A stretch of DNA of 64,000 nt from contig CAMDGM010000009.1 of assembly GCA_945898015.1 (NCBI GenBank), positions 1 to 64,000 of the forward strand, in the 5' to 3' direction. The notes under the pieces were generated by a model that was not told the origin of the DNA, made no database searches, and was given only the letters and a program-made list of their open reading frames with translations. Of this stretch, positions 35,030-44,235 are shown one piece after another (the first letter of the stretch is position 1; every line of letters begins with the position of its first letter). The position numbers were made by a program, and so were the translations under genes. This stretch comes from PVC group bacterium (GTDB lineage: Bacteria > Verrucomicrobiota > Kiritimatiellia > CAIKKV01).

Positions 35030-35566
35030 TCAGCCCACGACGGGAACGATTTGGAAAAAGGATTGCGGATGGGCGCAAACCGGGCACTTATCCAGCGCTT
35101 TCGTTCCTTCGTGGGTGAACCCGCACTCCCGGCATTCCCATTTGACCTTGTCCGTTTTCTGGAAAACCGTTCCGGCTTCCACGTTTTTCAGGAGAGCCTG
35201 ATACCGCGCTTGATGCTCTTTTTCGATTTTGCCGATGTTTTCAAAAACACGGGCGATCTCGGCGAATCCCTCGTCACGGGCTTCCTTGGCCATCCGAGGA
35301 TACATGTCCGTCCACTCCTGACCTTCACCGGCAGCGGCGGCTTTCAGGTTCGCGGCGGTGTTGCCGATTCCCGCCAGTGCCGTGAAATGCAGCTTGGCAT
35401 GGCACTTTTCCTGCTCGGCTGTTTTCAGGAAAATTTCGGCGATCTGTTCAAACCCTTCTTTTTTCGCGACGGTCGCGAAAAAGGTGTATTTGTTTCGAGC
35501 CTGGGATTCCCCCGCAAAGGCTTCCTGCAGGTTTTTTTCAGTCTTCGTTCCCTTGAGTTCGGCCAT
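35030..35566 (-). CDS. rbr: Rubrerythrin
   Basis: A 178-residue non-haem di-iron protein that reduces hydrogen peroxide in anaerobes. The N-terminal ferritin-like four-helix domain carries the di-iron ligands in AFAGESQARNKY, TAEQEKCHAK and GKIEKEHQARY. The C-terminal rubredoxin-like domain has two Cys pairs, CRECG and CPVCAHP, which bind one iron. AAAAGGAGAG precedes the ATG. A good promoter lies at 35608-35636. Divergent from the third GH38. Confidence 0.95.
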   Translation of the reverse strand: MAELKGTKTEKNLQEAFAGESQARNKYTFFATVAKKEGFEQIAEIFLKTAEQEKCHAKLHFTALAGIGNTAANLKAAAAGEGQEWTDMYPRMAKEARDEGFAEIARVFENIGKIEKEHQARYQALLKNVEAGTVFQKTDKVKWECRECGFTHEGTKALDKCPVCAHPQSFFQIVPVVG

Positions 35567-35607
35567 GACGCTCTCCTTTTGTTATGACTGATGACGTAAG
35601 CGACCAG

Positions 35608-35636
35608 TTTACAACGTAATTCTCAAATCATATCAA
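35608..35636 (-). promoter_or_regulatory. Candidate rubrerythrin promoter
   Basis: On the minus strand TTGATA is separated by 17 bases from TGTAAA, and the leader to ATG 35566 is about 35 bases. The -35 box matches consensus in five of six positions. It is the only such arrangement in this intergenic region. Confidence 0.5.
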
Positions 35637-35642
35637 TAACGC

Positions 35643-35656
35643 CTTGTCATGACAAG
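35643..35656. promoter_or_regulatory. Perfect palindrome in the rubrerythrin/GH38 divergent region
   Basis: CTTGTCATGACAAG is its own reverse complement over 14 bases. It lies seven bases upstream of the rubrerythrin -35 box and about 90 bases before the GH38 start. This is a plausible place for a regulator that serves either or both genes. No regulator gene is adjacent. Confidence 0.4.
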
Positions 35657-35741
35657 CCTGCATCTCCCGGTTCAGGAAATAATGACGTTGCATAACCGGT
35701 GTCGCCTTGCCATCATGCGGGTTTTCCAAAGGAGTCACGAC

Positions 35742-38700
35742 ATGTCGTTAAATTCTGAATGGCGCGCAAAAATAGAGCAATGGCGCGATGCGATCGGGTG
35801 CATGGTTTTCCGCAAATTAGCCGATGCGCCGCTGGCGGGCTTCAAAACCCGCGAGCAGTTGGCGCCGGGCCAAGCCAGCAAGCGGGCTTTCGTCGCCATG
35901 CCGGAAGGGCGCGCCTGGGGCGCCAAATGGGAATACGCCTGGCTACGCACGCGCGTTGTCACGCCTGCCACAGCCCGGGGAAAGCGATTAGTTTTCCGTT
36001 TCGGCGAGAGCGGTTCGTTCACCGTCAATCCGGGCGGGGAAGGGCGTTTCATTGTCAACGGCCGCGAAGCTGGCGCTTGTGACTGGGCGCATCCCGAGGT
36101 GTTGCTGGCGGCCCGGGCCACGCCAGGCAAATCGTATGAGCTGCTCATCGAGCTTTACGCGGGGCACGGTGCCACCCCATGCGGGCGAGGGCCTGTTTTG
36201 GACGAAGAGGCGAGTGTTCCGGAACCGCCCCCTAACCAGCAACGCATTCCGGTGGCCTCCGTCGGCATCTGGGAGGAAGACGCCTTCCAGACCTGGCTTG
36301 ATCTTCAAACCCTTCTGGATGTGCGGGACAACCTTGACGCCGACAGCTTGCGAGTCATGAAAATCGACGAAGCCCTGCGCGACTTTTGCGTGGCCTTCGA
36401 TCCCGAATTGCCGGCCGACCGGCGGATCGGCGTCTTACGGAAAGCGCGCCAACTCTTGAAGCCTGTGTTGGCATGCCAGAATGGATCCACGGCGCCGGCC
36501 TATTATTGTTTCGGTCATTCTCACATTGATGTGGCCTGGCTGTGGCCTCTCGCGGAAACAGAGCGTAAGTGCGCGCGAACGTTTGGGGTGCAACTGGCCC
36601 TGATTGAGCAATATCCGGAATTCCGCTTTTTCCAGAGCCAGCCGCACCTCTATCGCATGACCAAGCGCCTTTACCCCGAGCTCTATGCGAGAATCAAGCA
36701 GGCTGTCCGGAAAGGCCAATGGCTGGCGGACGGCGGCATGTGGGTGGAATGCGACACCAATGTGGCCGGCGGCGAGGCCATGATTCGCCAATTCATCCAC
36801 GGCAAGCGTTTTTTCAAGGAGGAGTTCGGCATCACCAGCGAGCTCATGTGGTTGCCCGATGTATTCGGTTATTCCGGCGCGTTGCCGCAGATCATGGCCG
36901 GATGCGGCGTCCAGTATTTTTCCACCCAGAAGATTTCATGGAACTATAACAGCGAACTGCCGCTGAAGGTACAGACGTTCTGGTGGGAGGGCATCGACGG
37001 CACCCGCGTGCTCACGCACCTCCATCAGGATTACAATTCGCAGACCACGCCCGGTTGCTTGATGAAGCGGTGGAAAGAACGTTTCCAGAAGGATGGCATC
37101 GATTCACGACTGATCCCCTTCGGCTGGGGCGATGGGGGCGGAGGACCGACCCGCCAGCATCTCGAGTTTCTGCGGCGGCAGAAGGATTTGGAAGGAGCGC
37201 CACGGTGCCGCATCGCGGGGCCGGTCGAGTTCTTCAAAGACGAACTCCGCAAGGGGCGCGACCTGCCGGTCGTCGTGGGTGAACTCTATTTCCAGGCCCA
37301 CCGGGGAACCTACACGTCCCAGGCGCGCACCAAGCGCGGCAACCGGAAGGCCGAGTTCGCTCTGCGGGATATGGAGCTCTGGGGGCAGGCGGCGGCGATG
37401 CTCGTGCGAAAACCCTATCCTCTTGCCAAGGCTGACGAGTTGTGGAAAGGCGTGCTTCTGAACCAGTTCCACGACATCCTGCCCGGTTCCTCAATCCATC
37501 GCGTGTATGTGGAAGCCGAGGCGTTGCATCAGCAGGTGATCAACGAGGCCGTGCTGGAGTCCGACGCTGCCCAGCAATCGCTGGTCACGCCGCAGGTCAA
37601 GGCGCTCACAGTCTTTAATTCCTTGTCGTGGGACCGGCCGGTTCTGGTTCGCCTGCCCAAGTCGCTGGCGGGTGTTGAGTCGGATGGCGCAATGTTGCCG
37701 ATTCAGAAAATCGGCGATGACCGGTATGTGGAAGCCCGGGTGCCGCCGTGCGGCTGGAAAACCCTCCTGGCGGGGATTCCTGGAGCGATCGTTGAGGGCC
37801 CCCGTGCTTCTTCGAAGGGGCTTGAAAATGAGCGGATCCGGGTGGCCTTTAACGACTATGGGGAGATTACGAGCCTCGTTGACAAAGAAACCGGCCTCGA
37901 ATTAGCCGCTTCCCCGATGAACCGGTTCCGCCTGTTCAAGGATGTGCCGCGGGCCTATGACGCGTGGGATGTGGACTCCAATTACGAGCAGTTTGAAGTG
38001 GCTCTTTCGGAAAAGGCCCGGATCGATGTGGTTTCGGAAGGGCCGCTAGCCGCGGTAATCCGGATCACCCGGCGGGTCAGTCGGTCGACCATCACCCAGG
38101 AAGTCTGGCTGCGGCGCGACAGCCGGAGGCTGGATTTCAAAACCGTGGTGGACTGGCAGGAAAAACACCGGCTTTTGAAGGTGGCCTTTCCCACGGCGCT
38201 TCATGCTCAGGAGGCCATCCATGAAATTCAATTCGGTCATCTGAGGCGTCCGGGCCACCGGTCCCTGCCGTACGACGCGGATCGGTTCGAAGTGTGCAAT
38301 CACAAATGGACGGCCCTGGAAGAGGGGAATCGCGGCGCCGCGGTTTTAAACGATTGCAAATACGGCGTCAACGTGATCGGCGGATCGATCCAGCTGACGC
38401 TGTTGCGTTCCCCGAAAGCGCCGGATATGACCGCGGACGTCGGGTTGCAGGAATTCACCTATTCGTTCCATTCCTGGAATGGTCCGTTCTTCGAAGCGGA
38501 TGTGGTGCGAGAAGCGTATGACCTCAACGTGCCGCCGACGGTCCAGTCCGGGTCCGCGGGAGAGGCCTCTCTTTTCCAGATAAACGCCCTCAACGTGATC
38601 GTTGAAGCGGTTAAACCGGCGGAGGATGGCAGCGGGGACTGCATTGTGCGATTGTACGAATGCAAACACGCCGCGACCCCCTGCGTGCTGCGGACGACCC

Positions 38701-38828
38701 TGCCGGTGAAAAAGGCCGCTCAAGTCAATATGCTGGAAGAGCCCGTTCGCGCCCTGTCATTTCTGAAAGGGGCGGTCACGCTGACATTCAAGCCGTTTGA
38801 AGTGATCACCCTTCGGTTCAAGCCTTAA
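35742..38828 (+). CDS. Glycoside hydrolase family 38 alpha-mannosidase, Ams1-like subtype
   Basis: A 1028-residue enzyme of the large cytosolic GH38 type (Ams1/MAN2C1-like). ATG 35742 follows AAAGGAG by eight bases; the frame is open further upstream, but those ATGs have poorer sites. Residues 1-250 form the beta N-terminal domain characteristic of this type (GAKWEYAWLRTRVV). Metal ligands are in CFGHSHIDVAWLWPLAETER (His259, His261, Asp263) and the nucleophile is Asp373 in WLPDVFGYSGALPQIM. The helical and C-terminal beta domains are complete. It likely hydrolyses alpha-mannosides inside the cell. GH4 follows 94 bases later on the same strand. Confidence 0.92.
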   Translation: MSLNSEWRAKIEQWRDAIGCMVFRKLADAPLAGFKTREQLAPGQASKRAFVAMPEGRAWGAKWEYAWLRTRVVTPATARGKRLVFRFGESGSFTVNPGGEGRFIVNGREAGACDWAHPEVLLAARATPGKSYELLIELYAGHGATPCGRGPVLDEEASVPEPPPNQQRIPVASVGIWEEDAFQTWLDLQTLLDVRDNLDADSLRVMKIDEALRDFCVAFDPELPADRRIGVLRKARQLLKPVLACQNGSTAPAYYCFGHSHIDVAWLWPLAETERKCARTFGVQLALIEQYPEFRFFQSQPHLYRMTKRLYPELYARIKQAVRKGQWLADGGMWVECDTNVAGGEAMIRQFIHGKRFFKEEFGITSELMWLPDVFGYSGALPQIMAGCGVQYFSTQKISWNYNSELPLKVQTFWWEGIDGTRVLTHLHQDYNSQTTPGCLMKRWKERFQKDGIDSRLIPFGWGDGGGGPTRQHLEFLRRQKDLEGAPRCRIAGPVEFFKDELRKGRDLPVVVGELYFQAHRGTYTSQARTKRGNRKAEFALRDMELWGQAAAMLVRKPYPLAKADELWKGVLLNQFHDILPGSSIHRVYVEAEALHQQVINEAVLESDAAQQSLVTPQVKALTVFNSLSWDRPVLVRLPKSLAGVESDGAMLPIQKIGDDRYVEARVPPCGWKTLLAGIPGAIVEGPRASSKGLENERIRVAFNDYGEITSLVDKETGLELAASPMNRFRLFKDVPRAYDAWDVDSNYEQFEVALSEKARIDVVSEGPLAAVIRITRRVSRSTITQEVWLRRDSRRLDFKTVVDWQEKHRLLKVAFPTALHAQEAIHEIQFGHLRRPGHRSLPYDADRFEVCNHKWTALEEGNRGAAVLNDCKYGVNVIGGSIQLTLLRSPKAPDMTADVGLQEFTYSFHSWNGPFFEADVVREAYDLNVPPTVQSGSAGEASLFQINALNVIVEAVKPAEDGSGDCIVRLYECKHAATPCVLRTTLPVKKAAQVNMLEEPVRALSFLKGAVTLTFKPFEVITLRFKP

Positions 38829-38856
38829 CGCCCGACGGCGTAACGTGTGTGGAGGA

Positions 38857-38885
38857 TTGACTCGCCACGCCGGGCGCGCTAGTGT
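38857..38885 (+). promoter_or_regulatory. Candidate promoter before the GH4 gene
   Basis: TTGACT is separated by 17 bases from TAGTGT, about 40 bases before ATG 38923. The -35 box is good and the -10 box poor. It could give GH4 its own start even though GH38 lies just upstream. Confidence 0.28.
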
Positions 38886-38922
38886 AATCAGTCTTAACAG
38901 GATAATCATGGGGAGACGGTTT

Positions 38923-40830
38923 ATGGCAATCAAAGTGGCGTTTATCGGGGCCGGAAGCATTGGTTTCACGCGGGGTCTGGTGCGGGACATTTTGGCCGTG
39001 CCCGAGTTCAAGGACACCCGGTTTACCTTTACCGACATCAATCCCCGAAACCTCGAGATGGTGGCGTTGCTTTGCCAGAAGGATATCCGGGAAAGCACCC
39101 TGCCGGCGACGATCACGTCCACGGTGAATCGCCGAAAAGCGTTGCAGGACGCCGATTATGTCATCAGTTGCGCCCGGATCGGGGGGCTGTCCGCGTTTGA
39201 AACGGATATTGAAATCCCGTTGAAATACGGCGTGGACCAGTGCGTGGGCGACACCCTTTGCGCGGGTGGCATCATGTATGGGCAGCGCAATGTCGCCGCC
39301 ATCCTTGATTTTTGCCGGGACATCCGAGAGGTCTCCAAAAAGGGCGCCCTTTTCCTGAATTACGCGAACCCCAACGCCATGAACACCTGGGCCGCCAACC
39401 ATTTCGGAAAAGTCAACACCATCGGCTTGTGCCACGGCGTCATGGGTGGACATCATCAGATTGCCGAAGTCATCAAACTGCTGGTGAATGACAAGAAGAA
39501 GCCTGGCGAGCGGGGTTATGTGGCGGTCACCGCCAAAGATGTGGACATTATCTGCGCGGGCATCAACCACCAGACCTGGTATGTCCGCGTTCAATACAAG
39601 GGGAAAGATTGGACCGGGCGACTGCTTGAGGGTTTTGAGCGACACCCCGTCTATTCCGAAACGGAAAAGGTGCGCATCGATATGCTGCGCCGTTTCGGGT
39701 ATTTTTCTACCGAGAGCAACGGTCACCTGTCCGAATACGTCCCCTGGTATCGCAAGCGGCTCAAGGAGATCGGGAAGTGGATTTCGCTTTCCTCCTGGAT
39801 CAACGGAGAGACCGGCGGCTATCTGCGGGTTTGCCGGGAAGGCCGACAGTGGTTCAATACGGAATTCCCGAAGTGGCTGAAGGCGAAGGATCGTCCCATC
39901 ACCGCGGAAAACCGTGGCCACGAACACGGCAGCTATATTATCGAGGGCCTTGAGACCGGCCGGGTATACCGCGGTCATTTCAATGTGGTGAATAACGGGG
40001 CGATCACCAACCTGCCGGATGACTCAATTGTTGAATTGCCGGGATATGTTGATCGGAATGGTGTCAACATTCCCAAAGTCGGCCCCCTGCCGCTCGGTTG
40101 CGCGGCGGTCTGCAATGTTTCTATTTCGGTTCAGCGTTTGGCTGTTGAGGCCGCTGTTCACGGTGATGTGGCGTTGCTGAAGCAAGCCATGATGCTGGAT
40201 CCGCTCACCGGAGCGGTCTGCGACCCCGAGGATATTTCCCAGATGACGGATGAGATGCTCGTGGCGCAGGCCGAATGGCTGCCCCAGTATCGCAAAGCCA
40301 TTCCCGCGGCGAAACAACGACTGGCAGCGGCCAAGCGGAGCGGCGCCTACCGGGGAACCTGCACGGCGAAGGGCATTCGCAACACCTCGGCGAAAAAGAC
40401 CACCTGGGCTCGCGTTATCCTGACCCGGTACGCGGTCAGCAACTTGCAGGAACCGGTAAAGGATATCCGGAAAGTGGGGCTTCCTTCAGCCAGTCTATGC
40501 CGCGAAGATATTGAGGGTCGGGTGAATCTCATGCCCGATGGGTTTGCGGATCTCCGGGGCGTGCATGGCGGCAAGGATGGCGTGATTTTTGCGGCGGTTT
40601 CCTATCGGGCCCGCCATGCGTTCAAAGGGAGTTTGTGCTATGGCGCGGACGGCCCGGTCAAGGTCTGGGTCAACGGTCGCGAAGCCGACTGCCAGCCCAA
40701 GGCTTCTAATCCGGCCGTGCCCGGCATTTTCAAGGCGGCGGTTTCGTGGAAACGGGGGGCTAACACCGTTTTGTTTGCCCTGTCCAGCAATGGCGGAAAA
40801 GCATGGGGACTGTACGCCGGCATTCGCTAG
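38923..40830 (+). CDS. Glycoside hydrolase family 4 with extra C-terminal beta domain
   Basis: A 635-residue enzyme. ATG 38923 follows GGGGAG by six bases and gives MAIKVAFIGAGSIGFT, the NAD-binding start of GH4. GH4 enzymes use NAD+ and a divalent metal, bound at Cys170-His171 in GLCHGVMGGH, to cleave alpha or beta glycosides by an oxidation-elimination route. Typical members end near 430-480 residues, so the last 150 or so residues are an addition. They read like a galactose-binding or PA14-like sandwich (GPVKVWVNGREADC, WKRGANTVLFAL). I cannot say whether the enzyme is an alpha-galactosidase or a glucuronidase. It is probably cytoplasmic. Confidence 0.85.
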   Translation: MAIKVAFIGAGSIGFTRGLVRDILAVPEFKDTRFTFTDINPRNLEMVALLCQKDIRESTLPATITSTVNRRKALQDADYVISCARIGGLSAFETDIEIPLKYGVDQCVGDTLCAGGIMYGQRNVAAILDFCRDIREVSKKGALFLNYANPNAMNTWAANHFGKVNTIGLCHGVMGGHHQIAEVIKLLVNDKKKPGERGYVAVTAKDVDIICAGINHQTWYVRVQYKGKDWTGRLLEGFERHPVYSETEKVRIDMLRRFGYFSTESNGHLSEYVPWYRKRLKEIGKWISLSSWINGETGGYLRVCREGRQWFNTEFPKWLKAKDRPITAENRGHEHGSYIIEGLETGRVYRGHFNVVNNGAITNLPDDSIVELPGYVDRNGVNIPKVGPLPLGCAAVCNVSISVQRLAVEAAVHGDVALLKQAMMLDPLTGAVCDPEDISQMTDEMLVAQAEWLPQYRKAIPAAKQRLAAAKRSGAYRGTCTAKGIRNTSAKKTTWARVILTRYAVSNLQEPVKDIRKVGLPSASLCREDIEGRVNLMPDGFADLRGVHGGKDGVIFAAVSYRARHAFKGSLCYGADGPVKVWVNGREADCQPKASNPAVPGIFKAAVSWKRGANTVLFALSSNGGKAWGLYAGIR

Positions 40831-40851
40831 AGCGTAGGCGTGATCTGAGCT

Positions 40852-42246
40852 ATGCAGTATATCAGCACCAGAGGGGGCGGCGACCCGCTTGGCTTTCAAC
40901 AGGCCGTCATGACCGGGTTAGCGCGCGATGGCGGCTTGTTGTTGCCCGCCGTTATTCCCGACGTGCGTGACCGCCTCGACGCCTGGCGTTCGCTTTCCTA
41001 CGTTGATCTGGCCGTTGAAATCATACGCCTGTTTGCCGATATTCCGGAAACCGACTTGCGCCGGATTATAAAGGAAAGCTACGCCTCCTTCCGTCATCCG
41101 GAGATCACGCCGGTTGTAAAGGTTGGCGAGGCGTATGTGCTGGAATTGTTTCATGGCCCCACGTTGGCCTTCAAGGATGTCGCCTTGCAATTCCTTGGCG
41201 GGGTGTTCGAGTATATTCTGGCCCGGCAAGGGGGCCAGTTGAACATTGTGGCGGCAACCAGCGGGGATACCGGGTCGGCCGCCATTTACGGCGTCCGCGG
41301 ACGGGATCGTATTCGCATCTTTGTGCTGTTTCCAAAAGGAAGGGTCAGCCCCACCCAGGAACAGCAGATGACCTCCGTGCTCGATGACAATGTCTTTTGC
41401 GTCTCGGTCGAAGGCACGTTCGACGATTGCCAGGGCATCGTGAAGGCCCTTTTTAACGACCTTGAATGGCGCGATTCCGCATCGCTGGGAGCGGTCAACT
41501 CCATCAATTGGGCGCGCATTTTGGCGCAGATCGTCTATTATTTTTATGGTGCTTTTCGCGTTCAGGCCCTGACCGGCGCCCCCCGTGTTCGGTTCGCCGT
41601 GCCGACCGGCAATTTCGGCGACATCTTTGCCGGCTACATGGCTGCCCGCATGGGACTGCCCATCGGCAAACTGGTGCTTGCCGCCAACGATAATGATATC
41701 CTCTCCCGGTTCTTCAACACCGGCGTCTATGCCCAGGGGGCGGTACATGTCACGCCCAGTCCATCCATGGATATCCAGGTGGCCAGCAATTTCGAACGGT
41801 ACCTGTTTTATCGCGCCAATGGGGAGGCGTCCGTCGTCCGTGGCTGGATGGAGGATTTTAAGCGAACGGGCAAGCTGGAGGTTTCAGACTGGAACGTCCG
41901 TCCCGATCCCTTGTTTCTGGCAGGGTCTGCATCCACGGAAGAGACTCTGGCGTGTATCCGCCGCATCTGGCAGGACCACGCTTACCTGGTTGATCCGCAC
42001 ACCGCAGTCGGCTTGGTCGTGTCGGCCCGGACGACGGGTTCCGAGGAACCCATGATTGCCCTTGCCACAGCACATCCGGCAAAATTCAACCAGGCTATCG
42101 TGGACGCGACAGGCGAAGATCAGGCGCATCACCCGATTCTTGATGCCTTGGCGGGGCTTCCGGTCCGTTGCGTCACGCTTCCGGCGTCCGAAGACGCCAT
42201 TCGCCTTTTTGTTTCCGATCATATCGACAAACCAACCGCCGTGTGA
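40852..42246 (+). CDS. thrC: Threonine synthase
   Basis: A 464-residue PLP enzyme that converts O-phosphohomoserine to threonine. The PLP lysine is Lys108 in GPTLAFKDVALQ, the phosphate-binding loop is ATSGDTGSAA, and the bacterial N-terminal motif QYISTRGG...FQQAVMTGLARDGGLLLP is present. It starts 21 bases after the GH4 stop and gpmI follows 10 bases after its own stop, so it may be part of a longer transcript. Full length. Confidence 0.95.
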   Translation: MQYISTRGGGDPLGFQQAVMTGLARDGGLLLPAVIPDVRDRLDAWRSLSYVDLAVEIIRLFADIPETDLRRIIKESYASFRHPEITPVVKVGEAYVLELFHGPTLAFKDVALQFLGGVFEYILARQGGQLNIVAATSGDTGSAAIYGVRGRDRIRIFVLFPKGRVSPTQEQQMTSVLDDNVFCVSVEGTFDDCQGIVKALFNDLEWRDSASLGAVNSINWARILAQIVYYFYGAFRVQALTGAPRVRFAVPTGNFGDIFAGYMAARMGLPIGKLVLAANDNDILSRFFNTGVYAQGAVHVTPSPSMDIQVASNFERYLFYRANGEASVVRGWMEDFKRTGKLEVSDWNVRPDPLFLAGSASTEETLACIRRIWQDHAYLVDPHTAVGLVVSARTTGSEEPMIALATAHPAKFNQAIVDATGEDQAHHPILDALAGLPVRCVTLPASEDAIRLFVSDHIDKPTAV

Positions 42247-42256
42247 GGATTCCGTC

Positions 42257-43915
42257 ATGGTACCGTCTCTGAAAAAAACGTTGTTTCCGGGCCCCAAGGG
42301 CCCTGTTGTTTTGGCCATTCTGGACGGCGTCGGGCTTTCCCCATACACGGACGGAAATGCCGTACATGCGGGAAATACGCCTAATCTCAATTGGCTTATG
42401 AAAAACGCCCTGTTTACGAGCCTGAAGGCGCATGGAACGGCGGTGGGGCTGCCGTCCGATGAGGACATGGGCAATAGCGAGGTGGGACACAATGCCATTG
42501 GCTGCGGACGAGTCTTTGACCAGGGAGCCAAACTGGTGACGGAAGCGCTTCGTTCGGGCGCCCTGTTCAGAGGCCAGGCGTGGAAAGAGATTACCGGGAA
42601 TTGCCTCCAGAGCAGCTCGACGATTCATTTCATCGGCTTATTTTCGGATGGAAATGTGCACAGCCATCTCGACCATTTGAAAGCGATGCTGGAGCAGGCC
42701 AAGCGAGAAGGGGTGAAAAAGGCCCGCATCCACATCCTGCTTGACGGCCGTGATGTGGGAGAGACGAGCGCGCTCGAGTATGTGGATCCGTTTGAAGCCT
42801 TTCTCGCGCAGTTGAACGCGGATGGAACCGTTGACTTTCGCATCGCCTCGGGCGGCGGACGCATGGCCATCACGATGGACCGTTACAATGCCGACTGGTC
42901 CATGGTTCAACGCGGCTGGGATACGCATGTGCGAGGCAAGGGGACGCCGTATGCCTCGGCCCGCGAGGCCATCCTGGCCATTCGCAAGGATCATCCCGGC
43001 GTCATCGACCAGGATCTTGCCCCATTCGTCATTGTGCGCGACGGGAAACCCGTGGGCCCAGTTGTGGACGGCGACAGTGTGGTCTTCTTCAATTTCCGCG
43101 GGGATCGCGCCATTGAAATCACACGGGCTTTTGATGACGACGTCTTGGACCGGTTCGACCGGACGCCCCGTCCCAGGGTCGTTTATGCGGGCATGATGCA
43201 GTATGACGGCGATCTGAAATTGCCCAAGCGCTTTCTGGTCACCCCCCCTGCCATTGACCGGACAATGGGGGAGTTTCTGGCCCGTACGGGCGTGTCGCAA
43301 TACGCGATCAGTGAAACCCAGAAATTCGGCCATGTCACTTATTTTTTCAACGGGAATCGCTCGGGAAAATTCGACGATCACACGGAAACCTACGTTGAAA
43401 TTCCGTCTGATATTGTCCCCTTTGAACAGCGCCCCTGGATGAAAGCCGCGGAAATTACAGACACGCTTCTGGATGCGATTCGGCAGAATCGTTGGCGGTT
43501 CATGCGGGTCAATTTCCCGAACGGGGACATGGTGGGGCACACGGGCGTTTTCCCGGCTGTTCAGGTTGCCGTGGAGTCTGTGGATCTTTGCCTCGGACGA
43601 CTGATTAAGGCGGTGGACGCCGCCAAGGGAATTCTCGTGGTATCGGCCGATCACGGGAATGCGGAAGATATGATCGAGCGGAACAAGAAGACCGGCAAGC
43701 TTATCGTGGATCCCGATACCGGCATTTTGAAGGTTAAAACGGCACATTCACTCAATCCGGTGCCGTGTCTGGTGTACGACGCCGCCAAGAGCGGGCGGCT
43801 TTCTCTTGCCGACCACAGCGGGCTTGGCATTTCCAGCCTGGCCGCAACCTGCATCCGACTGCTCGGATACGAGCCGCCGGCGGATTACGATCCGTCGGTT
43901 ATCGATCTCGCGTGA
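42257..43915 (+). CDS. gpmI: 2,3-bisphosphoglycerate-independent phosphoglycerate mutase
   Basis: A 552-residue metalloenzyme of the alkaline-phosphatase superfamily that interconverts 3- and 2-phosphoglycerate in glycolysis. The catalytic Ser74 is in EDMGNSEVGHNAIGCGR. Further signatures are LLDGRDVGETSALEYVDPFE, NFRGDRAIEITRAF and VSADHGNAEDM. ATG 42257 follows GAGGAT; the frame open back to 42056 lies inside thrC. It uses manganese in many bacteria, which fits with mntH in the window. Its stop overlaps the next GTG (GTGA). Confidence 0.95.
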   Translation: MVPSLKKTLFPGPKGPVVLAILDGVGLSPYTDGNAVHAGNTPNLNWLMKNALFTSLKAHGTAVGLPSDEDMGNSEVGHNAIGCGRVFDQGAKLVTEALRSGALFRGQAWKEITGNCLQSSSTIHFIGLFSDGNVHSHLDHLKAMLEQAKREGVKKARIHILLDGRDVGETSALEYVDPFEAFLAQLNADGTVDFRIASGGGRMAITMDRYNADWSMVQRGWDTHVRGKGTPYASAREAILAIRKDHPGVIDQDLAPFVIVRDGKPVGPVVDGDSVVFFNFRGDRAIEITRAFDDDVLDRFDRTPRPRVVYAGMMQYDGDLKLPKRFLVTPPAIDRTMGEFLARTGVSQYAISETQKFGHVTYFFNGNRSGKFDDHTETYVEIPSDIVPFEQRPWMKAAEITDTLLDAIRQNRWRFMRVNFPNGDMVGHTGVFPAVQVAVESVDLCLGRLIKAVDAAKGILVVSADHGNAEDMIERNKKTGKLIVDPDTGILKVKTAHSLNPVPCLVYDAAKSGRLSLADHSGLGISSLAATCIRLLGYEPPADYDPSVIDLA

Positions 43916-44235
43916 GCCCGACCCGGCAATGCACCCGCTGTGGAAACTGCTGCCGGTGGTCCGGGTATGTCCGTCTGGCGGCAGGAGAAGCCGAGGCCAT
44001 TTCGGCCTATTTGGGTCAGTCGATGGATTCTTTCATGGACCGGTTTACACGCTTGACCGATGATCGGCGCGGGATTAGTCTGATTGAGAAACCGGATGGT
44101 TCCTGCATCTTTCTGGAAAGCGTTTCCACGTGCCGGATTCAACCGGTAAAGCCCGCCCAGTGCGCGGGGTTCCCACATGTATGGAATTTTCCTGGTTTTG
44201 AAAAACAATGCCGCTCCAAGGTGAACCATGACTAG
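43912..44235 (+). CDS. YkgJ-family cysteine cluster (zinc/iron-chelating) protein
   Basis: A 107-residue protein that starts with GTG 43912, overlapping the gpmI stop. The open frame extends upstream but only inside gpmI. The N-terminus has the CxxCGxCC motif (CTRCGNCCRW, Cys7, 10, 13, 14), and the second half has the TCRIQ...PAQCAGFP motif that completes the YkgJ domain. Members bind zinc or an iron-sulfur cluster, and their function is largely unknown. It overlaps RNase R by eight bases, so it may be co-translated and act with RNA metabolism. Confidence 0.85.
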   Translation: MSPTRQCTRCGNCCRWSGYVRLAAGEAEAISAYLGQSMDSFMDRFTRLTDDRRGISLIEKPDGSCIFLESVSTCRIQPVKPAQCAGFPHVWNFPGFEKQCRSKVNHD

